Both the position numbers and the translations under genes were made by a program. A DNA stretch of 64,000 nucleotides from Pogona vitticeps (lineage: Eukaryota > Chordata > Lepidosauria > Squamata > Agamidae): the NCBI RefSeq assembly GCF_051106095.1, contig NC_135786.1, positions 88,932,501-88,996,500 of the forward strand. Reading direction: 5' to 3'. Position 1 is the first letter of the stretch. Each line of letters begins with the position of its first letter. The notes beneath the pieces are model-generated. The model had not been told where the DNA came from and ran no database searches. It worked only from the letters and a program-made list of their open reading frames with translations. Positions 10,692-20,903 of the stretch are shown piece after piece.

Positions 10692-11887
10692 TTTTTCTTA
10701 GAAGGGGCTTATAAGGCCATTGAGTCCGACCCCCTTCTCAGTGCAGGAATCCAAATCAGAGCAGGTCTGACAGATGGTTGTCTAATTTTCTATTCAATGC
10801 CTCTAACGTTGGAACACTCCCAAACTAATTGGTCTGGTTGTTGTACTGCTCTAATAGTTAGGATGTTTTCCAACCAAAATCGTGGTTTCCTGTAGCATGA
10901 ACCCATTATTACGTGTTCTGTCCTCTGAGATGATTGAGAATAAATCCTGCCCCTCCTCTATATGACAGTCTTCAAGTACTTGTAAAGAGCTATCATATCT
11001 CCACCCAGTCGTCATTTCTCAAGGCTAAATGGGTCCAGTTCTTTCAGTCTAAGGCCTAATCAGTGCTGAATAGAGGGGAACCCCTACTTAATGGGATTTG
11101 GAGACTGTACTTCTGTTAATGCAGTCTAGAAGAGCATTGGCCTTTTATGCAGCCATGCTACACTGTTGGCTCATATTCAGTTTGTGATCTACAACCAAGA
11201 TCCTTCTTGCCTTTAGTGAGCCAAGTACCCACCATCTTGTAACTGTGGATTTGTTTTTCCTCCTCCAGGTACAGAACTTTGCACTTTATCCTTTTTTAAA
11301 AATTTCGTTCTCTTGTTTTCAGCCCAGTGTTTGAGCCTATCAAGATATTTTTGAATGTTGTTTCTGTCTTTTAGGGTATTAGCTATTCCACCCAATTTTT
11401 TTGTCCTCTGCAAAGCTGATAAGCATTTCCCGTACCCCTTCATCCAAATCATTAATAAAAATGTTGACGACAACTTGGCCCAGGTTTGAGCCTCCACGTT
11501 ACTTCCTCCCTGTTTGATAAGGAGCCACTGATAAGCACTCCCAGAGTATGATTCTTTAACTTACTGTGCATCCACCTGATATTTGTTCTATCCTGCCTAG
11601 TTAACTTGGTAATCAGAATATTATGGGGCACTTTGTCAAAAGCTTTGTTGAAGTTAAAATGTATTACATCTAGAGATGGGCACAAACCGCTGGCTTGGTG
11701 GTTTGTTCCAGTTTATCTTTCGGAGAAACAGGTGTTTGATGCTTTCCAGCCCCACCTTCTCCAGTGGGTATCCACTCATAGGCAGTGTCCAGGCTTCCCT
11801 GCCCTGCCTCCTCTGGACACTGACTTTGAGTGGATGCCTCCCAGAGTAGGTGGGGCTGGAAAGTGCCAAACACCTATTCATCCAAAT

Positions 11888-12399
11888 CAGTGGTTCTTAA
11901 CCTTTTTGAAAGAAACGCCCCCTTGAGCCATTGAGGAAGTTATCATTGCCCCCCTCCACGCGGTGATGATATCTTTCTTATTTATTTATTTATTTATTTA
12001 TTTATGACATTTATTTATGACACTTAAATCCAATGACCCCCTGAAAACAAAATTCAATTACAAGAAAATGAAATGCCCCAAAAATGTAACGTTTAATGAT
12101 TTAGTTGCAAGCGAATTTTAAGACGCAAAAAGAAATATAAAAAGGGCATAAAAACAAACCGCAATGCAGGAAGTAAAAATTTCAAGACAAAAACTCTGAA
12201 TTAAGATTGGAGGAAAATATATATTCATGCACACTGTAAGAAGGCTGCAGCCATCTTAACAGGTTTGGCTTGTTCCAGAGCCCCCCTACTGCCCCCTTTC
12301 TGCTCCAGCGCCCCCACGCTGCCCCTTTTCGTTCTACCGCCCCCCTGAAAAATGAAATCGCCCCCTGGGGGGCATTATCGCCCACGTTAAGAACCACTG
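11888..12399. mobile_element. Charlie-like hAT non-autonomous element nested in a hAT element
   Basis: The termini CAGTGGTTCTTAAC and GTTAAGAACCACTG are perfect inverted repeats of the Charlie type. They are flanked by a perfect 8-bp duplication ATCCAAAT (11,880-11,887 and 12,400-12,407). The interior has C-rich subterminal stretches ('cgcccccttgag', 'cgccccctggggggc') and a (TTTA)n tract, with no transposase. It inserted after the host hAT element. Confidence 0.93.
11977..12004. repeat. (TTTA)n tract
   Basis: A short TTTA array inside the nested hAT element. Confidence 0.8.
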
Positions 12400-12482
12400 A
12401 TCCAAATGATAAACCAGCACGAAACACCAAACTGGTGGTTCATGCCCATCTCTAATTACATCTATAACATCCCCACTATTTA

Positions 12483-12735
12483 CCAGGGATAGGAAGAGGA
12501 GGAAAGGGGATGAAAGGGGAACCAAGCCATCCCCCAACCCTGGGGATGAGATTAGCAGCTGATCCGCAGGGGCATAAATAGATAGGGAATGAAGGGATGA
12601 ATATAAAAGGGTTATATTCATTGCTTCAAATTCATTGGGGTCTCCGGACCTCAAGAATATGAAGCAACAAATATCTGATGAATCAGGGATATTTAACGGC
12701 TATCCTGATCCATTTTTATATTTGTCCCCATGTCT
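12483..12735 (-). mobile_element. Possible partial hAT-like element
   Basis: The right end reads, on the minus strand, TAGACATGGGGACAAA. This resembles the TAGAGATGGGCACAAA end of the neighbouring hAT element. No matching left terminus or duplication was found, so this may be a truncated relative or a coincidence. Confidence 0.35.
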
Positions 12736-12925
12736 AATTTTAACTTCTTGTTGACATTAAAGTTGTATAGTTCTTCTATAGCCATGATTTTTGTCTTCTT
12801 AATAGTCAACTGCAGACTTGCTTTTGCATTTTCTTCTTTCACTTTCATCCTGAGTCATTTCAAATAATTGCTGCTTTGTGCCACTGAAATGATGTCCTCT
12901 ACATATCTTAACTTATTCATTTGTA

Positions 12926-13055
12926 GGTGATATCTTTATTGGATCACTGAAGAAATCAAGTTGATAACCAGTTTTCAATGACAATTCATCTTCATCAGGC
13001 TGTGCACCAAGATAAATCCCAAAGTTTCATGGCATTATTGTTCTTCATATCAGGC
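12926..13055 (-). mobile_element. Retroelement 3' tail with hammerhead-like motif
   Basis: On the minus strand this piece ends with 'ccaataaagatatcacc'-type polyadenylation sequence and carries a CTGATGA...GAAA core. It interrupts the RTE reverse transcriptase, replacing the residues expected between GKGVRQG and NKLRYVEDI. A second copy lies at 40,816-41,000 on the same strand. The family is probably Penelope-like because of the ribozyme, but no coding part remains to prove it. Confidence 0.6.
12973..12998 (-). ncRNA. Hammerhead ribozyme core-like motif
   Basis: The minus strand reads CTGATGA, then a short hairpin (ATGA pairing with TCAT), then GAAA. These are the two invariant boxes of the hammerhead core with a minimal stem II between them. 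Flanking stems I and III are short and cannot be confirmed by eye. Hammerheads of this type are known from Penelope-like elements. Confidence 0.55.
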
Positions 13056-13246
13056 AAGTTTTCTTAGGGTGCAAATTATTTCTGTTTCTTTTTAACAGAT
13101 AGAGTCATAAAATAAAATTAACCCTTGTCTGACACCTTTCCCATAGGAAACCATGCTTCTTATTCATATTCTATCCCAAGAATAGCTTCTGGTCCACAAC
13201 ATGAGTTACATGTCAGGACAATCAAATGTTGGGCCATATCCATTTA

Positions 13247-13665
13247 CAGTGGTGCCTCGCATAGCGACAATAATCCGTTCTGGAAAAATTATCGCTATCC
13301 GGATTCATCACTATGCGAAAAGAAAAAGGCCATAAGAATGCATTAAACCCCGTTTAATGCGTTCCTATGGGCTTAAAACTCACCTTTAAGCGAAAATCCT
13401 CCATACGGCCACCATTTTCGCTGCCCGGTATGCGAGGAATTGGCACAAAAACACAGTGGGCGGACATTTTTCCCCGGTGGCCATTTTGGGACCGCCGATC
13501 AGCTGTTTTTAAAACATCACTATGCGGAAATCAGCAAGCGAAACAGCTTACCCATCATGACAAAGTGATTTTTTACCATTAGAAACATTGTTATGCGATC
13601 GCAAAAAATCCGTCGCTATGTGGATTCGTCATTAACCAAGGCGCTCATTAAGCGAGGCACCACTG
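13247..13665. mobile_element. Tigger/pogo-type MITE in RTE LINE
   Basis: Termini CAGTGGTGCCTCGC and GCGAGGCACCACTG are perfect inverted repeats, flanked by TA on both sides (13,245-13,246 and 13,666-13,667). There is no transposase. It lies within the RTE LINE, between the GKGVRQG and DHEKLW parts, so it is younger than that LINE. Confidence 0.92.
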
Positions 13666-13956
13666 TATTTTAGAAAAGCCCATAGCTTTTCATGATCCAT
13701 ACAGTCCAAGACTTTGCTGTACTCTATAGTGCATACACTGATCCACTAAAATTCCTTGTTAGGTTTCCTTGGCAAACATATATTTGCAATATAATCTCCT
13801 TTTTTGAAATCCATCCTGAACATTGGCTACTTATCACTCCATATAAGGTAAAACTCTTTGTTGCAACACGTTAATCATCACTTTGTTTGCATGGGAAATT
13901 AATACTAAAGCTCTATAATCCACTCCTTGGTGTTTCCTTTCTTGGGGAAGGGAATA

Positions 13957-14361
13957 CAGTGGTGCCTCGCTTGACGAGGATAATCCATTCCAGGGAAATC
14001 ACTGCAGAGCAAAATCCTCATCAAGCGAAATAAAAAAGCCCATTGAAACGCATTGAAAACCACTCAATGCATTCCAATGGGCTAAATACCTCAGCATCCA
14101 GCGAAGATCCTCCATAGGGCGGCCATTTTCTGATGCCTGTGCAGTGAAAATTCCATCCTAAAGCACAGTGGGGAGCCATTTTACTCAGCGGGTGGCCATT
14201 TTGAAACCCGACGATCAGCTGATCATCGTAATGTGAAGAATCGGTTCCTGAAGCAGAGAACCAATCGTCGGGAAGCGAATTTTGCCCATTAAAACATTGT
14301 TTTGTGATCGCAAAAGCAGATTCGTCGTTTAACAAGGTAATCGTTAAACGAGGCACCACTG
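13957..14361. mobile_element. Second Tigger/pogo-type MITE in RTE LINE
   Basis: Termini CAGTGGTGCCTCGC and CGAGGCACCACTG are flanked by TA on both sides (13,955-13,956 and 14,362-14,363). The interior resembles the copy at 13,247 (for example 'aatccattcca' and 'cgatcagct'). It is non-autonomous. Confidence 0.92.
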
Positions 14362-15029
14362 TATTGAATGTTTCCAGTCTGTGGGCCCTTATCTTGGTTT
14401 TCATATTTTTTGGCATACTCTTATTAGGATTATGACACCACCTGTCTCTATAGCTTGAAATAGTTCCATCAATATCTCATCTACTCCTGGTGATTTGTTT
14501 CTTATGAGCACTTTGACAGCAGTTTTCACTTTATTTTCTAAACCTGTAGGTTCATCATCACAGGATTCTTCTTCAAAGGAATCTGTTGGTGCATCTCTTC
14601 TGTATAGATTTTCAGTATATTGTCTCCACCTTTTTATTTCTTCCTGGACATGTTCCTCTGTTGATCTTTCAGCATTGTTAATCTAGGTTTAAAACCCCTT
14701 CCAGTTCTTGGATCTTCTGGAAGAGACATCTTCTTTTCCTTTGTTGTTCTCTTCTTCTTTTTTGCACATATTATGTAGTTTATTTGATTTCTATATTTGC
14801 CATCTGGTGATCTCCATATATATAATTGTCTGTTCAGTTGCTTGAAGCATGCATTTGCTATAAACACTATTCTACAAGTTGTTATCTTGCTTTATTTTTG
14901 ACTCTCCTAGGTCAAATTCTTCAACAATGTTTGGTTCTGCTTTGGTTTTTACTTTTGTGTTCCAGACACCTTTGATTATCAGCATATTCTGATTTGATGA
15001 ATAATCAATTTCTTCCTCTTCACTTATTT

Positions 15030-15100
15030 ATTTTGTATATTTATTTATTTATTAGACTTTTATCCCGCCCTTCTAGACAATGTCTACTCACTTACAAAAA
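15030..15100 (-). repeat. L2-like LINE 3' tail scrap
   Basis: The plus strand shows '(ATTT)n...agacttttatcccgccctt', the antisense of the common squamate L2 3' end ('gggcgggataaaagtc' then an AAAT tail). It lies within the RTE region, so it is probably a further insertion. Confidence 0.5.
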
Positions 15101-15671
15101 AAAAACTTTTTATTTCTTCTTCTTCAGCACCTGTGGTGGGAATATAGAATCGAAGGATGGTTATGTTGATGGGTTTTCCAAGAAATCTGATTAATATTAT
15201 TCAGTCAGGCCTTCTGTTATAATATGTGCTGCGTTCTGAATGAAAATGCCTTATTCGTGTCGACTTTAGTTCACTTACACCAAGTACTGCAATGTTTATA
15301 TGTTTAATTTCCTGCTTTATGGCTTGCAGTCTACCTTGGTTCATACTTCTCATGTACCGTGTTCCAACTGTATGTGTTCTGTAGCATTAGATTTTCACCT
15401 CTGTACATGTTGGCCACTAGGCATCCTTTCAGCTTAATCTATTTGCTTCAGTAGCAACAGCACAGTTATTAGTTGTCCTTGCTCATCCCCAGTAGTTGAT
15501 TGAGTGCCTTCTGACCTGGAAGTCTCAATTTCCAATACTATCTCTTGTTTCATTTTGGATTTTTCTCATCATGGTGTTTTCAAGATAAGAAATATTCCAC
15601 AGTGGTTTACCATTGCCTTCTTCTGTGCAATACTAACAAAAGTTAGCTGGAGTGTCATTGTCATTGCCATT

Positions 15672-16641
15672 GTCTCTAGAATACTTTGAATTTAGACTGC
15701 AAAACAAGCCCAAATCATGACCCCCTCCATTACTGTTCTTGACAGTTATTATAAGGTGTTTATGTTGATATGCTGTGTTTGTGGTGCTGTGCATTATGTC
15801 CAAACATCTCCACTTTGGTCTCATCTGTCCAAACGACATTGTCCCAGAAGTCTTGTGGTTTGTCCAAATGCAACTTGGCAAACCTAAGCCATGCTGTCAT
15901 GTTCTTTTTAGAGAAAAGAGGCTTTCTGCTGGTAACCCTTCCAAACAAACCATACTTGTTCTGTCTTTTTCTAATTGTACTGTCATGAACTTTAACATTT
16001 TACATGCTAAATGAATCCTGTAGAGTCTGAGATGTAACTTTTGGGGTTTTTGTAATTTCTCTGAATATTGCACAGTCTGACCTTGAGGTGAATTTGTTTG
16101 GACGTCCACTCCTGAGAAGAATGTCCTGAATGTTTTCCATTGGTGAATAATCTTCCTCACCTTAGAATAACAGACTTTAAATTATTTGGAAGTGACCTTA
16201 TAACTGTTCCCAGATTGACGGCTATTGCTTCTCTGAGATCATTGCTGATGTGTTTCTTTCTTAGCATTTTGCTAACACACAGCTGACAGCTCCAGACCAT
16301 CAAACAGCTAAAATTTCGGCTTTTATAGAGGTGGTCACACTTGCTAATAATCAATTGCTCAAGGGCAATTGGTCAGCAGCACCTGGCTGCTACTTAGCCT
16401 CTTAATTCCTATGGAAGCAGTAAGAGTGTACTTAGTTTTTCACATATGGCTTCTCCATTTTGGCTTTATTTTCGTAAAATAAATCATGACACGGTGCAAT
16501 ATATCATGTATTCCTGTTCATCTGAGACTGTACTTACCTAATGTTCAGACCTGCTAAGGACCAGATGATTGTTATTATATCTTGATACATAAAACCATAG
16601 AATTCAAAGAGGGTGTACTTTCTTTTTTACATGGCCATAGC
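15672..16641 (-). mobile_element. Tc1-type DNA transposon, 5' half, truncated
   Basis: On the minus strand the long terminal inverted repeat starts near 16,641 ('aaagaaagtacaccctct') and its inner block is at about 16,425-16,460. The leader 'cacctctataaaagccgaa' follows. Then come transposase pieces in several frames: KKHISNDLREAIAV (helix-turn-helix start), KIIHQWKTFRTFF, LFSKKNMTAWLRFAKLHLDK and PQDFWDNVVWTDETKVEMFG. The WTDE aspartate is the first catalytic residue. The second and third acidic residues and the far terminal repeat are missing, because the copy stops near 15,672. The original enzyme cut and pasted the element at TA sites. The copy is inactive. Confidence 0.88.
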
Positions 16642-17585
16642 ACAGTATCCAGCCCTTCGGCATTTTTTGACGCAAGATTTCACTAAATCATTTATTTTGA
16701 TTTAGGTTAGCACTCCTCAACAGTGAGGCAGGATTTTCCAAGACCTCTGACTTACTAATTCTCTCTGTTACATGTCAAGTTTCTAAATCTTAAGACATTT
16801 CACATACTGTTGAAAGAAAAGGACACTTTAAAGTAAAAAAATTCAAAGTCACCTATGAATCCCTGCTTCTCCCTGAAATCCCAAATATTGATCCAATCAA
16901 GTGAATCTCATTTCTGTGACCCCATTTTGAGAGGGAATCGGCAGCCTCCACATTATTGCAGTCTCTCCCATAACAGAGCTCAAACAGAAGAAGTCAGTGA
17001 AGTTTTACTGCAGGGCTTTCAAAAGCAAAAAGTTATAGATACATTTCATCAGATAAGTGTTATTAGTATATGTAGCATGGCACAGTAAGCTGTAGTTCCT
17101 TGTTACAAGAATGAGCCTAGTCTCATGCTGCATTCACACACACAGATCTCCCTGCCATCCTCTAGTGTGACCTCACAGAAATTGGAGATTTTTGCTACCA
17201 ATTTCAGTGATTCACAGTGTAGTGTTATATTCAAACCCTAAACTGTGGTTGATCTTAGCTACAACTTGTTGAAAGAAATCAATATCATAAACTACGCTTT
17301 GAAGTTAGCTTGTTCCAAAGCAAACATTGTTAAGATTTTCCAAAAAAGATTGACCCCAAAAGTTGCATTTAATTGAAAGCAGAATGAAAAGCCTCCAAAC
17401 TTCTTGTTCTGGCCATGCTGGCAGGTTCTAGTGTATGAGCCCAAGGGAAGACTCGCTGTTTATGTCAAGATGAATAATAGTTTATCCTTTGATGTCCAAA
17501 CGTAGCCATAGCTAGTGGGACAAACTGTCCATTACAGCCATCATTAAACTGAAATCACAGTGCTCAAGAGATAAAACTTCAGTTG
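16642..17585. other. Unassigned DNA
   Basis: No motif or repeat was recognised. Confidence 0.35.
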
Positions 17586-17589
17586 ATTG

Positions 17590-18070
17590 CCCAGCTGTGT
17601 CCCCTATCTGAATAAGAAATGCCTAACCATGGTCCATGCACTGCTAATCTCCAAAATAGACTACTGTAACAATGTCTACATAGGGCCGCCATTAAAGTCA
17701 ATACAGATATTCCATCAGGTCCAAAATGCAGCGGCCAGACAGGTACCAACATATACAAACACATATCACCAGTATTGGCACATCTCCATGGGCTTCCTGC
17801 TAGTTTCCGTGCCCAATTCAAGGTGCTAGTCATCACCTATAAAGCCCTTAGTGGTTTAGAACCTTGATATCTGCTGGAATATCTCTCCTACAAAACAGCT
17901 ACCCATCGCACCTGCTCTTTGCAGTCCATCATATTAAAAATGGTAATGCCTAAGGAGCCCATAAGAGTGAACATCAGGAACTGGGTTTTTTTCGTTGTTG
18001 CTCTGTACCTCTAAAAGAAACTTCCAGCAGAGGTTCACGAGGCACCTTCTCTCTGTTTTTAAGAAATTAG
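17590..18070 (+). mobile_element. L2-type LINE, C-terminal fragment
   Basis: The plus strand reads TMVHALLISKIDYCNNVYIG, then PPLKSIQIFHQVQNAAARQV. It continues in other frames with HGLPASFRAQFKVLVITYKALSGL-type text. This is the characteristic C-terminal domain of L2 ORF2. The segment ends with 'agaggttcacgaggcacctt' (FREAP-like). Stops and frame changes are present. Only the 3' part of the LINE is retained. Confidence 0.85.
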
Positions 18071-18134
18071 TTAAAACAGAATTAGTTAAAGTTTCTTTTT
18101 ATTATTACCTGTTACCTGAGATGTTCTAAGTTGT

Positions 18135-18160
18135 TTTAATTAATTAATTAATTAATTAAA
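18135..18160. repeat. (TTAA)n tract
   Basis: About six TTAA units lie close to the end of the L2 fragment. Confidence 0.75.
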
Positions 18161-18260
18161 GATAAATTTAGTTAGTTACAATGGTTTTATCAATTTTATG
18201 ATATCTATTTGTATATAGTATTGTATTATTCTTTTAATGTGATTTAGTATGATTATGTTA

Positions 18261-18441
18261 GGGACGTGGTGGTGCTGCGGGTTAAAACGCAGAAGCCTCT
18301 GTGCTGCAAGGCCAGAAGACCAGCAGTTGTAAGATTGAATCCACGCAACGGAGTGAGCTCCTGTTGCTTGTCCCAGCTCCTGCCAACTTAGCAGTTAGAA
18401 AGCATGTAAAAATGCGAGTAGATAAATAGGGACCACCTTTG
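18261..18441 (+). mobile_element. Sauria-type SINE, 3'-truncated
   Basis: The copy begins 'gggacgtggtggtgctgcgg' with a tRNA-derived A box (GTGGTGCTGCGGGTTAAA), and a B-box-like 'gttgtaagattgaatcc' follows. It ends at 'agggaccacctttg'. It matches the first half of the full copy at 20,904 and lacks the BovB-like tail. Confidence 0.88.
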
Positions 18442-20375
18442 TGCCCGAGAAATCAGACTTGCAAATAAAGTGTTTGTTTACTCCCAAAAGCCAATACTAA
18501 AAGCATACTGATTTGGAAACTACATGGAGTGAGAGTAGCTCCTGTTTGGCAATCAAATGCTTTCAGCTGTTCAGGAATTCCCACTTCTAAGAACGTGTCA
18601 CTCAGCCCTCAGAATGGTGGCCCCACTGTCTCTTTTCAGGCACTGTGTATTTTCATGAGACCTTCCACTAATGCATATGATTAATACATCTTTGTGTGTG
18701 CACCCAGTGCATGTGTTGTTTCTGCATGCATGTAAATACATTTTTGTGCGCTAATGTATATTGCTAGCGTTAGCTTTAAAATTTCTTTATCATAAAACTT
18801 AATGGTGTTGATGCTGCATACCTAAAAGGGAGCGTTTGTCATTTCTGCCATAAATGTTTTGCTCAACGGTCTTAATTCACTGTGTCAGATAAGAGGAAAT
18901 CATGTTAGCATATATTTATGATTTATTGTTCCTATCTAAACACCAGAGATGTTAGAGAAGTAGTTCTTTTTAATCTAACAGGAATAGTCAGGTAAAACCC
19001 ACGCTGATCTTGCTCTATGCATGGAAGGAATAAAAAGCATTATATAGGTGATTCTGGGACCTTCAGTGTTCCTACAGGCCCATTTCAGCTGATCTACCTC
19101 TGCCTGGGTTATTTGTAGGTTCTGCTTGCTGTCTTGCACGTTTCAGATGCAGGCCAGTAGAAGTTTTGATTACTTAAGGCAGAGTAGAGCCGAGAATTAA
19201 AGATCTGTCCATGATCATTAGGGATGGGCTTGGTATTCCAGGCTGTTTTGGCATTTCACAGATTTTTTAAAATAAAATTCAGAACAGAGATAAGATTCTT
19301 ACATCAGAGGTCCCGTCTTTCTGCCTGTTGAAATAAGTTTACCTACCATCTAGAGAACCACGATTCATATCCTAGGCTTGTCTACTCAGAAGTAAGTCCT
19401 GCTGAGTTCAGTGGGATTTGCTCAGTGTTAAACATGTTCTATCTTAACGGTCCAATTGATTTCAGCTGGAGAGTGAAGTGTGTGCTCAGATCAGAAGATT
19501 GAGCAATGATCAGCTTTGGTTGAACAGTGCCCTTGATTTACTCTGTGCCACAGCTACAGCATTTATTTCTAGCAAATGTTGTGCCACAGAGGATGTTATT
19601 TAGCTGCCTCCATCCTTGATAAGTTTCTGTACTATTCTGTGGAGACTCTGGTGTCTGAAACTTAGTTTTGATTCAGGCTAAATCCAATGGTGAGCCCAAA
19701 AGAGAGTAGACTCATTGAATCAGGGGGATTGATGCAAATGTGGATTTATACAACTTATTCCTATTCTTTGCCATGGGTTTGCTCTAGTTTTGGTGAACAA
19801 ACACTCTAATTCATTCATTAATTGTCATTTTAAGCTTCTGCACTTAAGCTGACACTTCCTTCTTTGAAATAATACTTTGAAGATACCTTACTACAGAGCC
19901 GTAACGAGGTTGGAGTGACTGGTGCTTTGGTCCAGGTTACCAATATTTAGAGGGTGCAGGTATTTGTTGCTAGGAGGGCATGAACTGTTAGTGTTAGGTG
20001 TTGAAGGAGGGTGAGACCAACCACCCTGTGTGCATAGACAGCCTTCCGCCACTTCTCCCAGAGCAGAAGAAAATAAAAACCAGGTGGGGCCTCAGCATGA
20101 AACCAACATGGTTGTCATGCAGTTAAACCCAGGCAGTTTCCATTCTTCCATCCTCTTCCCATGTATGCCAAACTCACATGACCAGAGCTTACTCAATAGA
20201 GCAGTAAAGCCCCAGGTGCCAAAGTGAACACTTATGGCTCATTTATCTGAATAAAACAAATCAAAGTGAATGTTACTTCTGATATATATGAGTTCAAAAT
20301 AATAACGATGATAACATGAGTAGATAGGACACAGCACCTATGTCTTGAAACTTCTTCGAACAAACAGATCAGCAG
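18442..20375. other. Unassigned DNA, with one dispersed-repeat scrap
   Basis: At about 19,375-19,440 a phrase 'ctactcagaagtaagtcctg' and 'gttcagtgggatttgctcag' is the same unnamed repeat noted near 1,066 and 50,740. Otherwise nothing is recognised. Confidence 0.35.
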
Positions 20376-20377
20376 GA

Positions 20378-20522
20378 AACTGCTGGATAGCTCAGTGGTT
20401 TTGGAATCCTAGGAATCTAGGAGGCAGAGGGTTGGAATTTGATTTCCCGCTGTGCCCCCCTGACACGGGCTGCATTCGGTGGACCATAGGTCTCTTCCAG
20501 CTCTGCAGATCCATCGAACTGA
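20378..20522 (+). mobile_element. tRNA-derived SINE
   Basis: The A box is within 'tggatagctcagtggtt' and the B-box-like sequence within 'gggttggaatttgatttccc'. The tail 'ggtctcttccagctctgcag' resembles a CR1/LINE-type SINE tail. It meets another SINE of opposite strand at about 20,522. Confidence 0.75.
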
Positions 20523-20662
20523 CTTATAAAAACCCTAACAGGGTTTTCATGGTAAGTAGGCTATTTCAGGAGTGGTTTTGCCAAGTCCACTCCCCCAGTT
20601 TGGCCAAATGGGGATTCACTCCCTAGTCTCCAGAGTCCTGGTTCATCACTATACTACACTGG
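20523..20662 (-). mobile_element. tRNA-derived SINE, reverse strand
   Basis: On the minus strand it starts 'ccagtgtagtatagtgatga', the A-box side. It then carries 'gaatccccatttggccaa' and ends near 'gggtttttataagtcag'. The same family appears at 32,236-32,414. It abuts the plus-strand SINE tail to tail. Confidence 0.75.
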
Positions 20663-20903
20663 GTAGCGCTGGTTTTAAAAAAGATAAAGAAAAACGAAGC
20701 TTCTTTCAGATGCGGTGAAGAAGAACAGGTTAATTGCTTCTGTTAATAATTTTTAAGACCATCAATATTTTCTGTGTGCAGGAGGTTGAGAATGAATTAA
20801 TCCTGTATTAACTGATTAAAAAGCTGGGAGGAGGGAGAGGGAAATGGATGGATGGAAGGCCAAACCAGATCTGGTGTTTTAGCAACTGTGTAAGAGCACA
20901 AAC

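Larger units (their letters stand above)
11671..12454. mobile_element. hAT-type non-autonomous transposon
   Basis: The termini TAGAGATGGGCACAAACC (left) and GGTTCATGCCCATCTCTA (right) are inverted repeats. They are flanked by a perfect 8-bp target-site duplication ATTACATC (11,663-11,670 and 12,455-12,462). An 8-bp duplication is the signature of hAT transposases. No transposase is encoded. A second hAT-type element occupies 11,888-12,399 inside it. Confidence 0.93.
10692..12482 (-). mobile_element. CR1 LINE, C-terminal half, with nested hAT insertions
   Basis: The minus strand encodes CR1 reverse transcriptase remnants: DVIHFNFNKAFDKVPHNIL, then KLGGIANTLKDRNNIQKYLD and RLKHWAENKR, then the 3' part with GDMIALYKYLK. 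The 3' end lies at about 10,692, where the plus strand shows the antisense CR1 tail 'cttataaggccattgagtcc'. The coding sequence is split at DVI/DVIHF by the hAT element at 11,671-12,454; across the 8-bp target duplication the CR1 text continues. Several frame changes and stops mark it as long dead. Confidence 0.85.
12736..15655 (-). mobile_element. Old RTE (BovB-like) LINE, nearly whole coding region, interrupted
   Basis: Reading the minus strand from high to low coordinates gives the 5' leader ('gaaggcaatggtaaaccact' near 15,620), then endonuclease text MNQGRLQAIKQEIKHINIAV and LGVSELKSTRIRHF (about 15,360-15,240). Next come the linker EEIKRWRQYTENLYRRD (about 14,640) and reverse transcriptase text YSKVLDCMDHEKLWAF (about 13,700), GKGVRQG (about 13,130), NKLRYVEDIISVAQ (about 12,915) and KVKEENAKASLQLTIKKTKI. 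The order matches the RTE layout of APE endonuclease then RT. It is broken by two Tigger-type MITEs, a retroelement tail and many point changes. The protein would have nicked target DNA and primed reverse transcription there. Confidence 0.85.
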
